Source: an uncultured Oscillospiraceae bacterium (lineage in GTDB: Bacteria; Bacillota; Clostridia; Oscillospirales; Ruminococcaceae). From it: 23,286 bases of DNA. Location: NCBI GenBank assembly GCA_910587465.1, contig CAJUMS010000043.1, forward strand, positions 1 to 23,286, written 5' to 3'. Below are positions 1 to 7,895 of the stretch, in pieces. The position numbers and the translations under genes are program-made. The notes beneath the pieces are model-generated. The model did no database searches. It was given only the letters and a program-made list of their open reading frames with translations, and was not told the origin of the DNA. Each line of letters starts with the position of its first letter. Positions within the stretch are counted from its first letter, which is position 1.

Positions 1-278
1 GGAAAATCAGTTAGTTATGTTGAAAACTATGTTGAATATGTTAAAAAACCCTTCTATTAAAAGAAGAATTTTTTAAGTGGATAAGTTATAAGTCAGGTTG
101 AATATCTGTTGATTTTTTGATGATAACTTTTTTATCAACTTTTTACAGTGGAATGTTGAATAAAGTAGATCATTTTATCACCTGATAAAGCAATAAATTA
201 TTGTTTAGAGCAGTACCCCTCAAGTGTTGACGAGAGTTAAATTATTTAGTTGCTTACATAAATTCCAATCTGTATTAT
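1..278. other. AT-rich gene-free region with palindromes and GTTGA repeats
   Basis: No convincing coding sequence is seen here. The stretch is strongly AT-rich and carries recurring GTTGA-type motifs (about 19, 32, 95, 108, 154 and 227). It also has three inverted repeats: GTTGAT at 108-113 with ATCAAC at 134-139, TGATAA at 121-126 with TTATCA at 132-137, and TTTATCA at 174-180 with TGATAAA at 183-189 (2-bp spacer). A sequence one base off a DnaA box (AGTGGATAA, 75-83) occurs once, which is too little to call an origin. It lies past the end of the chemotaxis operon, so it may be the control region of a gene to the left; that is inference. Confidence 0.5.
42..74 (+). terminator. possible weak intrinsic terminator of a gene left of the window
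   Basis: CTTCT (51-55) pairs with AGAAG (62-66) across a short AT loop, and a run of six T ends the element at 74. Flanking A and T runs could lengthen the stem across an internal loop. The stem is short and AT-rich and the gene it would serve is not in view, so this is tentative. Confidence 0.3.
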
Positions 279-306
279 TAAAAAAATCCCCCGCAATAAC
301 GGGGGA
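279..306 (-). terminator. intrinsic terminator of the cheAWRB operon
   Basis: A GC-rich 7-bp stem (287-293 with 300-306) closes a six-base loop. On the minus strand it is followed by an uninterrupted T run (complement of 280-286). It sits 19 bases past the cheB stop codon. A 10-bp inverted repeat, AATCTGTATT at 267-276 and AATACAGATT at 328-337, brackets the hairpin and could extend it; its right arm overlaps the end of cheB. Confidence 0.88.
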
Positions 307-325
307 ATACCTATTATAATATAAA

Positions 326-1546
326 TCAATACAGATTATTAAGAATAATATCCGCAATCTTATACAACGGCGCCTGTACCTCAACCGCACCACAGTTGTA
401 CGCTTCCATTGGCATACCGTAAACAACGCAGGTCTCTTTGTCCTGACCGATAGTAAACGCCCCCGCCTGTCTCATTTTGAGTAAGCCTTCTGCGCCGTCT
501 CGTCCCATTCCGGTTAGAATCGCACCGATAGCAAGCGATCCTGCTACCTCCGCGACTGAGTTAAACATTACATCGACAGATGGACAGTGACCGGACACCT
601 TTTCTCCGGGCTTTGACGAAATATACCAACCCTGTCTGTCTTTACACAAACGCAGGTGATGTTCTCCCGCTCCGACTACTATCAATCCTCTGTGCAGACG
701 TTCTCCGTCTACGGCTTCCTTAACCTCCATTTTACAGGAACGGTTAAGTCTCTCGGAATACAGCTTTGTAAATCCCGCAGGCATATGCTGAACGATTATA
801 ACGGGAGGAGTATCTGCGGGGAACAAACGAATTACCTGCTCCAGAGCCTCAGTTCCTCCCGTAGAAGCACCCAACGCGATAATGGCCTCGGATTTTTTTA
901 GCTTGGCATGCTTTGACGAGGTAGTATTTTGAATTGTGGAAATCATCGTCGATTTATCATTATCGTTATTACTATAAACTCCCGAGTTTGAAATATTCTG
1001 TGCGGTATGTGTAACGGTCTTTTCTGCCATTGCCGCGACTTGAGCAATATTTGATATAGTCTTGATAGGCGTAATTCCGACAGGTTTTGCTACCGAAAAA
1101 CCTGTACTCGTTGTTGGGGTCAATACTTTAGGTACGTCAATAGCAGCGCCGGGATGGTTTGACTTATACGCACGGCGTATCGCGGCACACAACTCTTCCG
1201 CAAACTTTGCCATATCATTATTGGTACGCGCCGCGGGCTTGGCAAGAAACTCGACCGCTCCCGCTTCTTTGCATGCTTCCTTGCGTTTGTCGGAACTTGA
1301 AACTACGATAGTCGAGATATAATACTGCGGCAGCAGCTTTTTCAAAAACGCTGCACCGTCCATACGCGGCATTTCAAGATCCAGTGTCATAACATCTGGC
1401 TCATACTGCAATATCATATCACGCGCAGAATAAGCGTCCCCCGCTTTTCCGACGATCTCTATCATCTCGTCTTGCTGGATATAGCGGGAAAGCACCTCTC
1501 TGAAAAGAATAGAATCATCAACGACCAACAGTTTAATTCGATCCAT
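326..1546 (-). CDS. cheB: CheB, chemotaxis protein-glutamate methylesterase/glutamine deamidase
   Basis: CheB removes methyl groups from chemoreceptor glutamates (and deamidates glutamines) when phosphorylated by CheA, so it drives adaptation. The N-terminal receiver domain (about 1-125) has the acidic pair D10/D11, phosphoacceptor D56 in DLEMP and K103. The C-terminal methylesterase domain (about 220-406) has the catalytic triad: S228 in GASTGG, H254 in QHMPAGF and D350 in GMGRDG. At 406 residues it is longer than the roughly 350 usual for the family, because the interdomain linker (about 128-218) is long, rich in Thr, Ser and Asn, and low in complexity. The ATG has TAGGAG just upstream. It is the last gene of cheA-cheW-cheR-cheB, 19 bp after cheR, and is followed by an intrinsic terminator. 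Confidence 0.97.
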   Translation of the reverse strand: MDRIKLLVVDDSILFREVLSRYIQQDEMIEIVGKAGDAYSARDMILQYEPDVMTLDLEMPRMDGAAFLKKLLPQYYISTIVVSSSDKRKEACKEAGAVEFLAKPAARTNNDMAKFAEELCAAIRRAYKSNHPGAAIDVPKVLTPTTSTGFSVAKPVGITPIKTISNIAQVAAMAEKTVTHTAQNISNSGVYSNNDNDKSTMISTIQNTTSSKHAKLKKSEAIIALGASTGGTEALEQVIRLFPADTPPVIIVQHMPAGFTKLYSERLNRSCKMEVKEAVDGERLHRGLIVVGAGEHHLRLCKDRQGWYISSKPGEKVSGHCPSVDVMFNSVAEVAGSLAIGAILTGMGRDGAEGLLKMRQAGAFTIGQDKETCVVYGMPMEAYNCGAVEVQAPLYKIADIILNNLY

Positions 1547-1565
1547 AAATTGCTCCTATAAGCTG

Positions 1566-2390
1566 TTATTTTTCGGGATGACGATATATCGCAGGCTTTA
1601 TATAATCAAACTGTGTATCGGCGCGGTTAACGCTCTCGGCATGACCGATAAAGAAATAACCGCCCGGTTTTACAACATCGTAAAATCTGTTGACCAGCGC
1701 CTGTTTGGTGGGCTGATCAAAGTAGATCATAACATTACGGCAGAAAATCAGATCAAACGGTTTTGCCTTGTACTTATCCGGCATAGGGTCCATAAGGTTG
1801 AAGGTCTTGAAAATTACCTCATCTTTTATACCCTGGCAAATTTCATACTTGCCGTTGCCGAGATTGTTGAAGTAACGAGCCTTCCAGTCATTGGATAGAC
1901 CCTTCATACCGTCCTCCTGATAAATTCCCGTCTTTGCTTTTCCGATAACGCTCTGCGAAATATCCGTCGCCAGTATACGCGTATCCCATTTAGCCTTTTC
2001 CGCGCCGAAATACTGGTCAATGAGCATAGCGGTGGTATAGCATTCCTCACCTGAGGAGCACGCCGCGCTCCATATTCTCAGCACATGATCCTTGCTGCAG
2101 GTCTCCACCATATACGGCAGGATAGTTTCCTTTAAGAAAGTATAATGCTCGGGTTCGCGCATAAAGAACGTATGATTGGTGGTCAGCTTATTTAATATAG
2201 TAGTGACCTCCGCGCCTGTGGTATCTTTAAGCACAGTATCAATATAATCATTATAATTTGTAAATCCGCGTTCTTTGAGCATATTTCCGAGTCTGCCCTG
2301 TACGAGAACCTTTTTTGCGGAAAGATTTATTCCGAAGTTATCGTACATAAATTTAACTAATCGTTGAAATTCGGCCTCGGTTATTTCCAT
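1566..2390 (-). CDS. cheR: CheR, chemoreceptor glutamate O-methyltransferase
   Basis: CheR transfers methyl groups from S-adenosylmethionine to glutamates of methyl-accepting chemotaxis proteins in the cytoplasm. The helical N-terminal domain (about 1-75) leads into TFFMRE (74-79), the family's usual junction. The SAM-binding fold follows with WSAACSSGEE (107-116), ATDIS (141-145), FCRNVMIYFD (216-225) and GHAES (249-253). At 274 residues it is a normal length and looks intact. No C-terminal TPR extension is present. Its ribosome binding site (AGGAGG) overlaps the end of cheW and the genes are 3 bp apart, which suggests translational coupling. Confidence 0.97.
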   Translation of the reverse strand: MEITEAEFQRLVKFMYDNFGINLSAKKVLVQGRLGNMLKERGFTNYNDYIDTVLKDTTGAEVTTILNKLTTNHTFFMREPEHYTFLKETILPYMVETCSKDHVLRIWSAACSSGEECYTTAMLIDQYFGAEKAKWDTRILATDISQSVIGKAKTGIYQEDGMKGLSNDWKARYFNNLGNGKYEICQGIKDEVIFKTFNLMDPMPDKYKAKPFDLIFCRNVMIYFDQPTKQALVNRFYDVVKPGGYFFIGHAESVNRADTQFDYIKPAIYRHPEK

Positions 2391-2393
2391 GAT

Positions 2394-2900
2394 TTAAGCC
2401 TCCTGTTCGTCAAGCAGCTTTGCAACATCAAGAATGAGTTTTGTATTGTCGCCCTCACCTCGGATCATATACTGAATAAAATCGTTGGTGTTTACATTCT
2501 TGTTCTCGGGAGCAGCCGATATATCGCCAGTGTGGATATCCTCAACGTCCGCAACGCTGTCTACGATGATACCGACAGCAATGTCGTTAAAATCGAGCGT
2601 TATAATGCAGGTATGGTTGGTATAGGGTATCTCGGGTTTTCCAAAGCGAATTCTTATATCTATTATCGGAACAACCTTGGAACGCACGTTGATTATACCT
2701 TTTATATAGTTTGGAACGTGCGGGACTTTGGTGATATGCGACACGCCGATGATCTCCGTGATATACTGGATCTCGATGCCGTAAACCTGTTCGCCGATAT
2801 TAAAAGTCATTACCTTACCGAGAATACTGTTGTCGGCAGCCAGCTTTCTGTCACCCGATTGCTGTTTGGCAACTGCTTCCTTTATTACATCATTAGTCAT
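2394..2900 (-). CDS. cheW: CheW, chemoreceptor-kinase coupling protein
   Basis: CheW is the adaptor that links chemoreceptor signalling tips to CheA in the receptor array. The protein has 168 residues with one CheW domain (about 25-165). The conserved segment GIINVRSKVVPIIDIR (68-83), followed by the RFG motif, is the family signature; serine replaces the usual glycine in the NLRG motif. An N-terminal polar tail of about 25 residues precedes the domain. The ATG is preceded by GGAGG at a good distance. It lies 15 bp after cheA and 3 bp before cheR in the same operon. Confidence 0.96.
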   Translation of the reverse strand: MTNDVIKEAVAKQQSGDRKLAADNSILGKVMTFNIGEQVYGIEIQYITEIIGVSHITKVPHVPNYIKGIINVRSKVVPIIDIRIRFGKPEIPYTNHTCIITLDFNDIAVGIIVDSVADVEDIHTGDISAAPENKNVNTNDFIQYMIRGEGDNTKLILDVAKLLDEQEA

Positions 2901-2915
2901 GTAAATTTATCCTCC

Positions 2916-5063
2916 TTAACCGATAAGCGTGTTTGTGTCGATGATGAGCGAAATGCTTCCGTCGCCCATTATCGTACAGCCCGACAGACCCTCGCCCTTG
3001 ATGTTGTAACGCGACAGGTACTTCGGGAACGGCTTTACAACAACCTGCTGTTCGCCTATGAGTTTGTCGGCGAAGATGCAGACGGACTTGTTGTTTGCCT
3101 CGACCAGAAGCAGTATTCCTTCTTGGAGATCGGTAATCTCGGTTTCTATTCCGAACTTCTCATGCATACGCAGTATCGGATAGCATACGCCTCTTATCAT
3201 GATCATTTCGTTACCGCTCGTATCGCGGAGTATCTGCTCGGGCTCAACCTTGAAGCTCTCATGAATAGTCGATATCGGCACCGTGAATACCAGATCGCCG
3301 ACTGTGATCTCCATACCGTCAATAATAGCCAGCGTAAGCGGTATTTTAATAATGAAGTTAGTGCCCACACCCTTCGTGGAGTCAACTATAATAGTACCGT
3401 TGCATTTTTCAACATTCGCTTTTACAACGTCCATGCCGACGCCGCGTCCGCTGAATTCGGTTACCTGTTCATTAGTTGAGAAGCCGGGCAGCAGAATAAG
3501 GTTCTGTATCTCCTTTTCAGAGTAGTCGCTCTCGGGCTTTGTCAGGAGGTTCATTCTCTTTGCCTTAGCCATGATCTTTTCAGGATCAATACCCGCTCCG
3601 TCGTCGGATATCGTTATAACTACTTCACCCGAAGCATTCTGGGCGGAAAGACGCAGAGTGCCCTTTTCGGGCTTGCCCGCATAGATTCTGTCCTGAACGT
3701 CATCCTCGATACCGTGATCCATACAGTTGCGGACAAGGTGCATGATAGGATCCTGCAAGCTGTCCACAATAGACTTGTCTACCTCGGTATCTTCGCCTTC
3801 CATCACGAATTCAACGTCCTTGTTGAGCTTTTTACGCATATCGCGTACAATTCTGTTCATCTTCTGGAACACGCCTGCAAGAGGAACCATTCGGATAGAC
3901 ATAACGGTATCCTGAAGCTCGCCTGTGAGCTTTTTCAAATCGCGAGCCGCCTTGTTGAAGCTCTCCAGCTCCAGACCCTCGAGGTCGGGATTGGATATAA
4001 CCATAGACTCGGTGGTGATAATCTCGCCGACGATATCATGCAGCGCGTCCAGCTTTGCCAGATTTACGCTGATAAGGTTTTGCTTCTGAGCGCCGCCTGC
4101 GGCAGCTTGTTGTGCGTTTGCGTTTGCAACGGCAGCCTGTGCCTTTTCGATAGACTGATCTGTGGGCTTAGGCTTTTCGGGAGCTTTCGGAGCGGATGCG
4201 GGAGCGGACTTTTTGGTCTTGATCTCCTGAACAGGTTCCGGAGGTATTTCAGCCTTGGGAGCAGCCGCCTCGGCAGCCGTGGGCTTAGCGTCGTCACCCG
4301 AAACGATCTCATAAGACTGCACATTCAGTGCGGTTTCGATCTGCTTAAGTATAAAGTCGCGGTCGTCGTTGGTGGAAAATGTGATAAGGAATCCATGTTC
4401 AACGATCTCCTTTGAAGATTCCGCGTTTGTCTCAACGTCCTCGGGGAAGAACTCCAGGAACGAGCATTCCTCGCGGATAGTGTTTATAAGCAAGAACGCG
4501 CGCAGATTTTCCATCTGGCAGCCGTCCTCAAAGAACACGCGTACAGATATCTTGTCGCTTCCGCCTGTGGCAGCGGGCGCGGAACCCGAGTTTGCCGCGG
4601 CAGGCGCTGCGGTATCTGCGGGCGCTGCTTCTCCCGAAGCCTCAGAATTGAGTTTATCACGAGCCTTGATGAGCTTGTCGGTAAGTTCGTCAAAATTCAT
4701 CTGCTCATATTCGCCGCCGATATTGTTCTGTATAGCCTCTATCTGAGCCTTGTAAGAGTCGGAAACCTGGAATACAAGGTCATAAACAAAGCTTACGTCC
4801 GTAATTACATCAGGATTTTCGCGGATGACAAAGAACATATCCTCCGCCTTATGCGCGAGCACCGAAAGATTGTCAAAGCCCATCATTGCCGAGGAGCCCT
4901 TGATCGTATGCATGATACGAAATATTTCTTTAATGTCGTCGCTCTCAAAAGCGTTTGCCTGCTCTGTACGGAGCAAAATTTCATCAAGCTGCTCCAGCAG
5001 GGAGTTAGTCTCGAAGAAATACATATCAAGCATTGCTTCCATGCCGGGTTCAATTTTTGCCAT
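2916..5063 (-). CDS. cheA: CheA, chemotaxis histidine kinase
   Basis: CheA autophosphorylates in response to receptor state and passes phosphate to CheY and CheB. I place the start at the ATG at 5063 (MAKIEPG), which has GGAAAGGA nine bases upstream; an ATG 27 bp earlier lacks a good site. In this 715-residue numbering: P1/Hpt about 1-125 with phosphorylated H52 in MHTIKGSS; P2 (response-regulator binding) about 170-255; Ala/Pro-rich linkers either side; P3 dimerisation about 330-395; P4 ATPase with HLVRNCMDHG in the N box, DDGAG (487-491) and GRGVGMD (539-545); and a CheW-like P5 from about 580 to the end. All catalytic boxes are present. First gene of the operon. No cheY lies in the window, although P2 implies one elsewhere. 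Confidence 0.97.
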   Translation of the reverse strand: MAKIEPGMEAMLDMYFFETNSLLEQLDEILLRTEQANAFESDDIKEIFRIMHTIKGSSAMMGFDNLSVLAHKAEDMFFVIRENPDVITDVSFVYDLVFQVSDSYKAQIEAIQNNIGGEYEQMNFDELTDKLIKARDKLNSEASGEAAPADTAAPAAANSGSAPAATGGSDKISVRVFFEDGCQMENLRAFLLINTIREECSFLEFFPEDVETNAESSKEIVEHGFLITFSTNDDRDFILKQIETALNVQSYEIVSGDDAKPTAAEAAAPKAEIPPEPVQEIKTKKSAPASAPKAPEKPKPTDQSIEKAQAAVANANAQQAAAGGAQKQNLISVNLAKLDALHDIVGEIITTESMVISNPDLEGLELESFNKAARDLKKLTGELQDTVMSIRMVPLAGVFQKMNRIVRDMRKKLNKDVEFVMEGEDTEVDKSIVDSLQDPIMHLVRNCMDHGIEDDVQDRIYAGKPEKGTLRLSAQNASGEVVITISDDGAGIDPEKIMAKAKRMNLLTKPESDYSEKEIQNLILLPGFSTNEQVTEFSGRGVGMDVVKANVEKCNGTIIVDSTKGVGTNFIIKIPLTLAIIDGMEITVGDLVFTVPISTIHESFKVEPEQILRDTSGNEMIMIRGVCYPILRMHEKFGIETEITDLQEGILLLVEANNKSVCIFADKLIGEQQVVVKPFPKYLSRYNIKGEGLSGCTIMGDGSISLIIDTNTLIG

Positions 5064-5182
5064 AATATCAATTCCTTTCCGAATACGCACAAGGCGTTTA
5101 TTTTTAAAGAAATATATATCAAAGAATCGTTATCGGGAAAACATCTCGAAGTCCGATTCTAAAATTTTTTTTCAAAAAGCCC

Positions 5183-5211
5183 TTTATTATTCCGAAAAAA
5201 TATGCTACAAT
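5183..5211 (+). promoter_or_regulatory. candidate promoter of the FliK-like/FlhB-like pair
   Basis: TTTATT (5183-5188) and TACAAT (5206-5211) are 17 bp apart, and TGC just before the -10 makes an extended -10. A strong AGGAGGG ribosome binding site (5233-5239) follows and the ATG is at 5247. The -35 is poor, so the extended -10 carries most of the evidence. I found no convincing promoter for cheA on the opposite strand of this 183-bp divergent region. Confidence 0.45.
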
Positions 5212-5246
5212 ATGATAAGAGCCAATATATTTAGGAGGGAAACCAA

Positions 5247-7502
5247 ATGGCACAGATTCCGCAGATAAACAATCCCATAACGTCCAAGAACTATAATTAC
5301 AGTCCTCGACAGCAGGACGCGAACACCGAGCCGTTTGACATTGTCAAGCTCACAGGCGTGGGAAGTGCCGGAGTAAACAGCGATTCGGCTGCAAAAAGCC
5401 GTCTCGAAATGGGCAACCGCGAGCTTATCCCGCTTCAGGTCGCCGTAGCCAAGGATCCGACTCTTGCCGTTGAAATGCTCAAGGATCTGCTCAACGTCGA
5501 GGTTTTGAATCAGGCGTTGATAACCGGTCACACCGAGCTGTACGGTAGTCTGGAAAATCTTGCCAAGGAGCTTTATGTTACTCCCGAACAGCTTGTACAG
5601 GAGATTGTAAATCAGGAGCAACAGAATACCATGTTCTCAGGCCACGAGTTTTATGACGTTCTCCGCGAGGTTGCTCAGACCACCACCGACCCGAACACTA
5701 AAGAACTTATCGGAGGTCTTCTGAAGTCACTAAACTTTGCTCAGAACAGGGACGAGATATTGGGCGCCCTGCGCGCTAACCTCAAATTCCTTTCGGAATA
5801 TTATTCCCCTAACGAAAAGCTTTCCGAAAAGCTGCTCAACCTCTCCGCCGAGTGGGGAGCGGACGACGCCGAAAACTATTTCGACTACTTAAAAGGAGAA
5901 ACGCTTTCAATACTCAAGGACGTAAGCGGCAGTCTGCTGAACGACGATAAGACACAGATGCTTATCCCGCTTATCACACACAACCTTTCCCGTTATAACA
6001 ACAGTCCCTATATGTGCAAGGAATATTTCAATCTGCTCCTTACGCAGATATCCTCGGGAACGCTTCGCGAATCCCTCAGAAACTCCTTCAACCGCCTCTA
6101 CTCGGCAATTTTTGACAAGAACCCGATGCAGGATCCGCAAAATTCCAAAACCATGGAACAGGTAGGAACAATGACTGAGGACGGAAAACAAGTCTCTACA
6201 GATAATTATACTACAAACTCATCACAAAATCAACCACTTTCGGCGAATTCAGAGGGTAAAAATTTAAGTTTTGATGAGCTTACCAATGAAATTCAGCAAA
6301 ATGTCAAAAATTTAGGAGATGATTTTGTTGAAAATGCAGATAACTCAAGACCGGTTTTTGATAGTGAAGGTAACTTTATCGGTCTCCAGCCTCGTTTACC
6401 ATTATACGATGAAAACGGAAACAGGATCGGATATCAGACTCAGCCGTTTCTTTTTGATGATGACGGAAATCTTTTGGAAAATTTTTCCAACGAATTGTAT
6501 GACGAGTACGGAAACAAAATCGACCTGAACCATTCCCGTTACGACGAAGAGGGTAATATGATCGCCGATCAGCATGCCGAGCCTCAGCAGGAAGTTTCGG
6601 GTTGGCACAAGGCGCTCAGCGATATGATGTCCAACCGCGGCTATATGCAGGAGCTTAAAGCCTCGGGTTATAATATCGAGCATATAATGTCGAGCTATAA
6701 CCGCGGCAGAATGAGCGGCACGGAAGCTCTCCAGATGATTATACAGGGATTGTTTATTCACGGTTCGGACGGAGAAAATGCACAGGCAGCCGCACAGATG
6801 AATTTGATGTTCGCCGATTTCTCAAAAATCAACACCATGCAGGAGCTTATTGACACGCTGAATTCTCTGCTCCGCGATATGCCGGATATTCCGCTCAGAG
6901 AACGTCTCTTTGGCGTATTTGTTGACATAGTTGACAAAATGGCGGTAAAGAACGAGCTTCCGCAGCACGGTGTAAGACCGCCCGTAAGTTCGACGCTCGA
7001 CAATCTTACCGAGTTTATCCAGAACAACATAAACAATCCCGCGCTGAAATCACTTGACAGCTTTAACGCCGCAAATCTGCTCCAGAGTCTTCTGAATGCT
7101 CCGGGAGTGTTCACGCCGCTTGCGCATTACATTCTCCCGCTTCAGGTCGATAATACAAGAGCGTTTGGCGAGCTTTGGGTAGATAATGACGAAAACAATC
7201 CCAATAACACCCCGGGTACTCAGCGCAACTATCACCTGTTTCTGACTTTCGACGTAGAGAGTATCGGCCGCTTTGAGGTCGATATGTACGCGCTCGGAGA
7301 GGAGGTCAACCTTTCCCTGCTCTATCCGCCGCGGTTTGAAAAGGAGATTGAGCCGATGAAGGAAAGAGTAACCAAAATTATCCATGGCAGCGGCTACCAG
7401 GCGCGCACGTTCGAGACCGCTCCGCTTAAAAAGCCGCATAACCTCGTCGAGGTATTCCCCAAGATAACAGACAAGAGAACCACCCTCAACGCGAGAGTGT
7501 AA
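5247..7502 (+). CDS. large FliK/YlqG-like protein with YDxxGN repeats (tentative)
   Basis: A 751-residue soluble protein with no signal peptide or membrane segment. I do not recognise it outright. The N-terminal 290 residues look helical. Residues about 371-440 carry five tandem (Y/F)DxxGN units starting at 371, 387, 403, 418 and 432. The C-terminal 165 residues include LFLTFDVESIGRFEVDMYAL and a GSGYQARTF segment, resembling the pattern of the FliK/YlqG C-terminal domain. The gene directly after it encodes an FlhB C-terminal-domain-like protein, the same arrangement as Bacillus ylqG-ylqH, and chemotaxis genes lie opposite; this context is the main reason for the flagellar call. The start is fixed by AGGAGGG. 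DNA around 6170-6560 is visibly more AT-rich than its flanks. Alternatively it is an uncharacterised clostridial protein with no flagellar role. Confidence 0.5.
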   Translation: MAQIPQINNPITSKNYNYSPRQQDANTEPFDIVKLTGVGSAGVNSDSAAKSRLEMGNRELIPLQVAVAKDPTLAVEMLKDLLNVEVLNQALITGHTELYGSLENLAKELYVTPEQLVQEIVNQEQQNTMFSGHEFYDVLREVAQTTTDPNTKELIGGLLKSLNFAQNRDEILGALRANLKFLSEYYSPNEKLSEKLLNLSAEWGADDAENYFDYLKGETLSILKDVSGSLLNDDKTQMLIPLITHNLSRYNNSPYMCKEYFNLLLTQISSGTLRESLRNSFNRLYSAIFDKNPMQDPQNSKTMEQVGTMTEDGKQVSTDNYTTNSSQNQPLSANSEGKNLSFDELTNEIQQNVKNLGDDFVENADNSRPVFDSEGNFIGLQPRLPLYDENGNRIGYQTQPFLFDDDGNLLENFSNELYDEYGNKIDLNHSRYDEEGNMIADQHAEPQQEVSGWHKALSDMMSNRGYMQELKASGYNIEHIMSSYNRGRMSGTEALQMIIQGLFIHGSDGENAQAAAQMNLMFADFSKINTMQELIDTLNSLLRDMPDIPLRERLFGVFVDIVDKMAVKNELPQHGVRPPVSSTLDNLTEFIQNNINNPALKSLDSFNAANLLQSLLNAPGVFTPLAHYILPLQVDNTRAFGELWVDNDENNPNNTPGTQRNYHLFLTFDVESIGRFEVDMYALGEEVNLSLLYPPRFEKEIEPMKERVTKIIHGSGYQARTFETAPLKKPHNLVEVFPKITDKRTTLNARV
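6357..6563 (+). repeat. five tandem (Y/F)DxxGN protein repeats inside the FliK-like gene
   Basis: Five units read FDSEGN, YDENGN, FDDDGN, YDEYGN and YDEEGN, spaced 16, 16, 15 and 14 residues apart. Each is followed by a hydrophobic position (FIG, RIG, LLE, KID, MIA). The unit resembles short aromatic-DxxGN beta-hairpin repeats seen in several surface and toxin families. DNA identity between units is low, so they are old or kept by selection on the protein rather than recent duplications. Confidence 0.8.
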
Positions 7503-7520
7503 TAACGGAGGAAATATATT

Positions 7521-7832
7521 ATGCCGAAACAACAGCACCCCATGCCGCCCGCAAATAATAAACGGCTTTACGGACAAAACGCGGCAGTCGCCCTGAAATA
7601 CAATCCCGATATGAATTACGCGCCCGTTGTCGTAGCCTCGGGACTTGGCGAGCTGGCGCAGAGAATAGTAAACATAGCGGACGAGGCGGGCGTTCCCGTT
7701 TACCGCGACGACAGCGTCGCCGCCCTGCTCGTAATGCTCAACGCGGGAGAAACGATCCCGAAAGAGCTTTATCAGATAGTAGCCGCGATTTATGCGGAGG
7801 TAGTCTACACCTCAAATAAAATGCGCAAATAA
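7521..7832 (+). CDS. FlhB C-terminal-domain-like protein (YlqH type) without the NPTH motif
   Basis: This 103-residue protein matches the cytoplasmic domain of the flagellar/type III export switch protein FlhB. Visible motifs are AAVALKY (20-26), APVVVASG (34-41), AGVPVYRDD (56-64) and ETIPKELYQIVAAIYAEV (77-94). FlhB itself has an N-terminal membrane domain and self-cleaves at NPTH just before AVALKY. Here the membrane domain is absent and YGQN (17-20) replaces NPTH, so self-cleavage is not expected. Stand-alone copies of this domain are known in Firmicutes (YlqH). It starts 18 bp after the FliK-like gene with GGAGG, so the two are probably cotranscribed, and it ends at a strong hairpin. Its role in hook-length or substrate switching is inference. 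Confidence 0.85.
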   Translation: MPKQQHPMPPANNKRLYGQNAAVALKYNPDMNYAPVVVASGLGELAQRIVNIADEAGVPVYRDDSVAALLVMLNAGETIPKELYQIVAAIYAEVVYTSNKMRK

Positions 7833-7837
7833 AATTT

Positions 7838-7868
7838 ATCGGCTCCCAAAAACGGGAGCCGATATTTT
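7838..7868. terminator. bidirectional terminator between the FlhB-like and lipoprotein genes
   Basis: A perfect 10-bp stem (7838-7847 with 7854-7863) encloses a six-base loop. ATTTTG follows on the plus strand and AAATTTTATTT on the minus strand, so it can end both convergent transcripts. Confidence 0.85.
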
Positions 7869-7895
7869 GTTACTGCGGTATCTGCCAATCACTCT

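Noticed and set aside
1..190. replication origin
   Set aside because: The stretch is AT-rich with repeats, but only one near-match to a DnaA box is seen and no dnaA, dnaN or rpmH gene is in view.
2364..3479. 371-codon open frame on the plus strand across cheW/cheA
   Set aside because: It is wholly antisense to cheR/cheW/cheA, has no ribosome binding site and reads as unlikely protein; it is a shadow of the real genes.
5110..5175. sigma-28-type promoter for cheA
   Set aside because: CCCGATAA occurs on the minus strand and resembles a flagellar sigma -10, but no TAAA lies about 15 bp upstream, so I do not call it.
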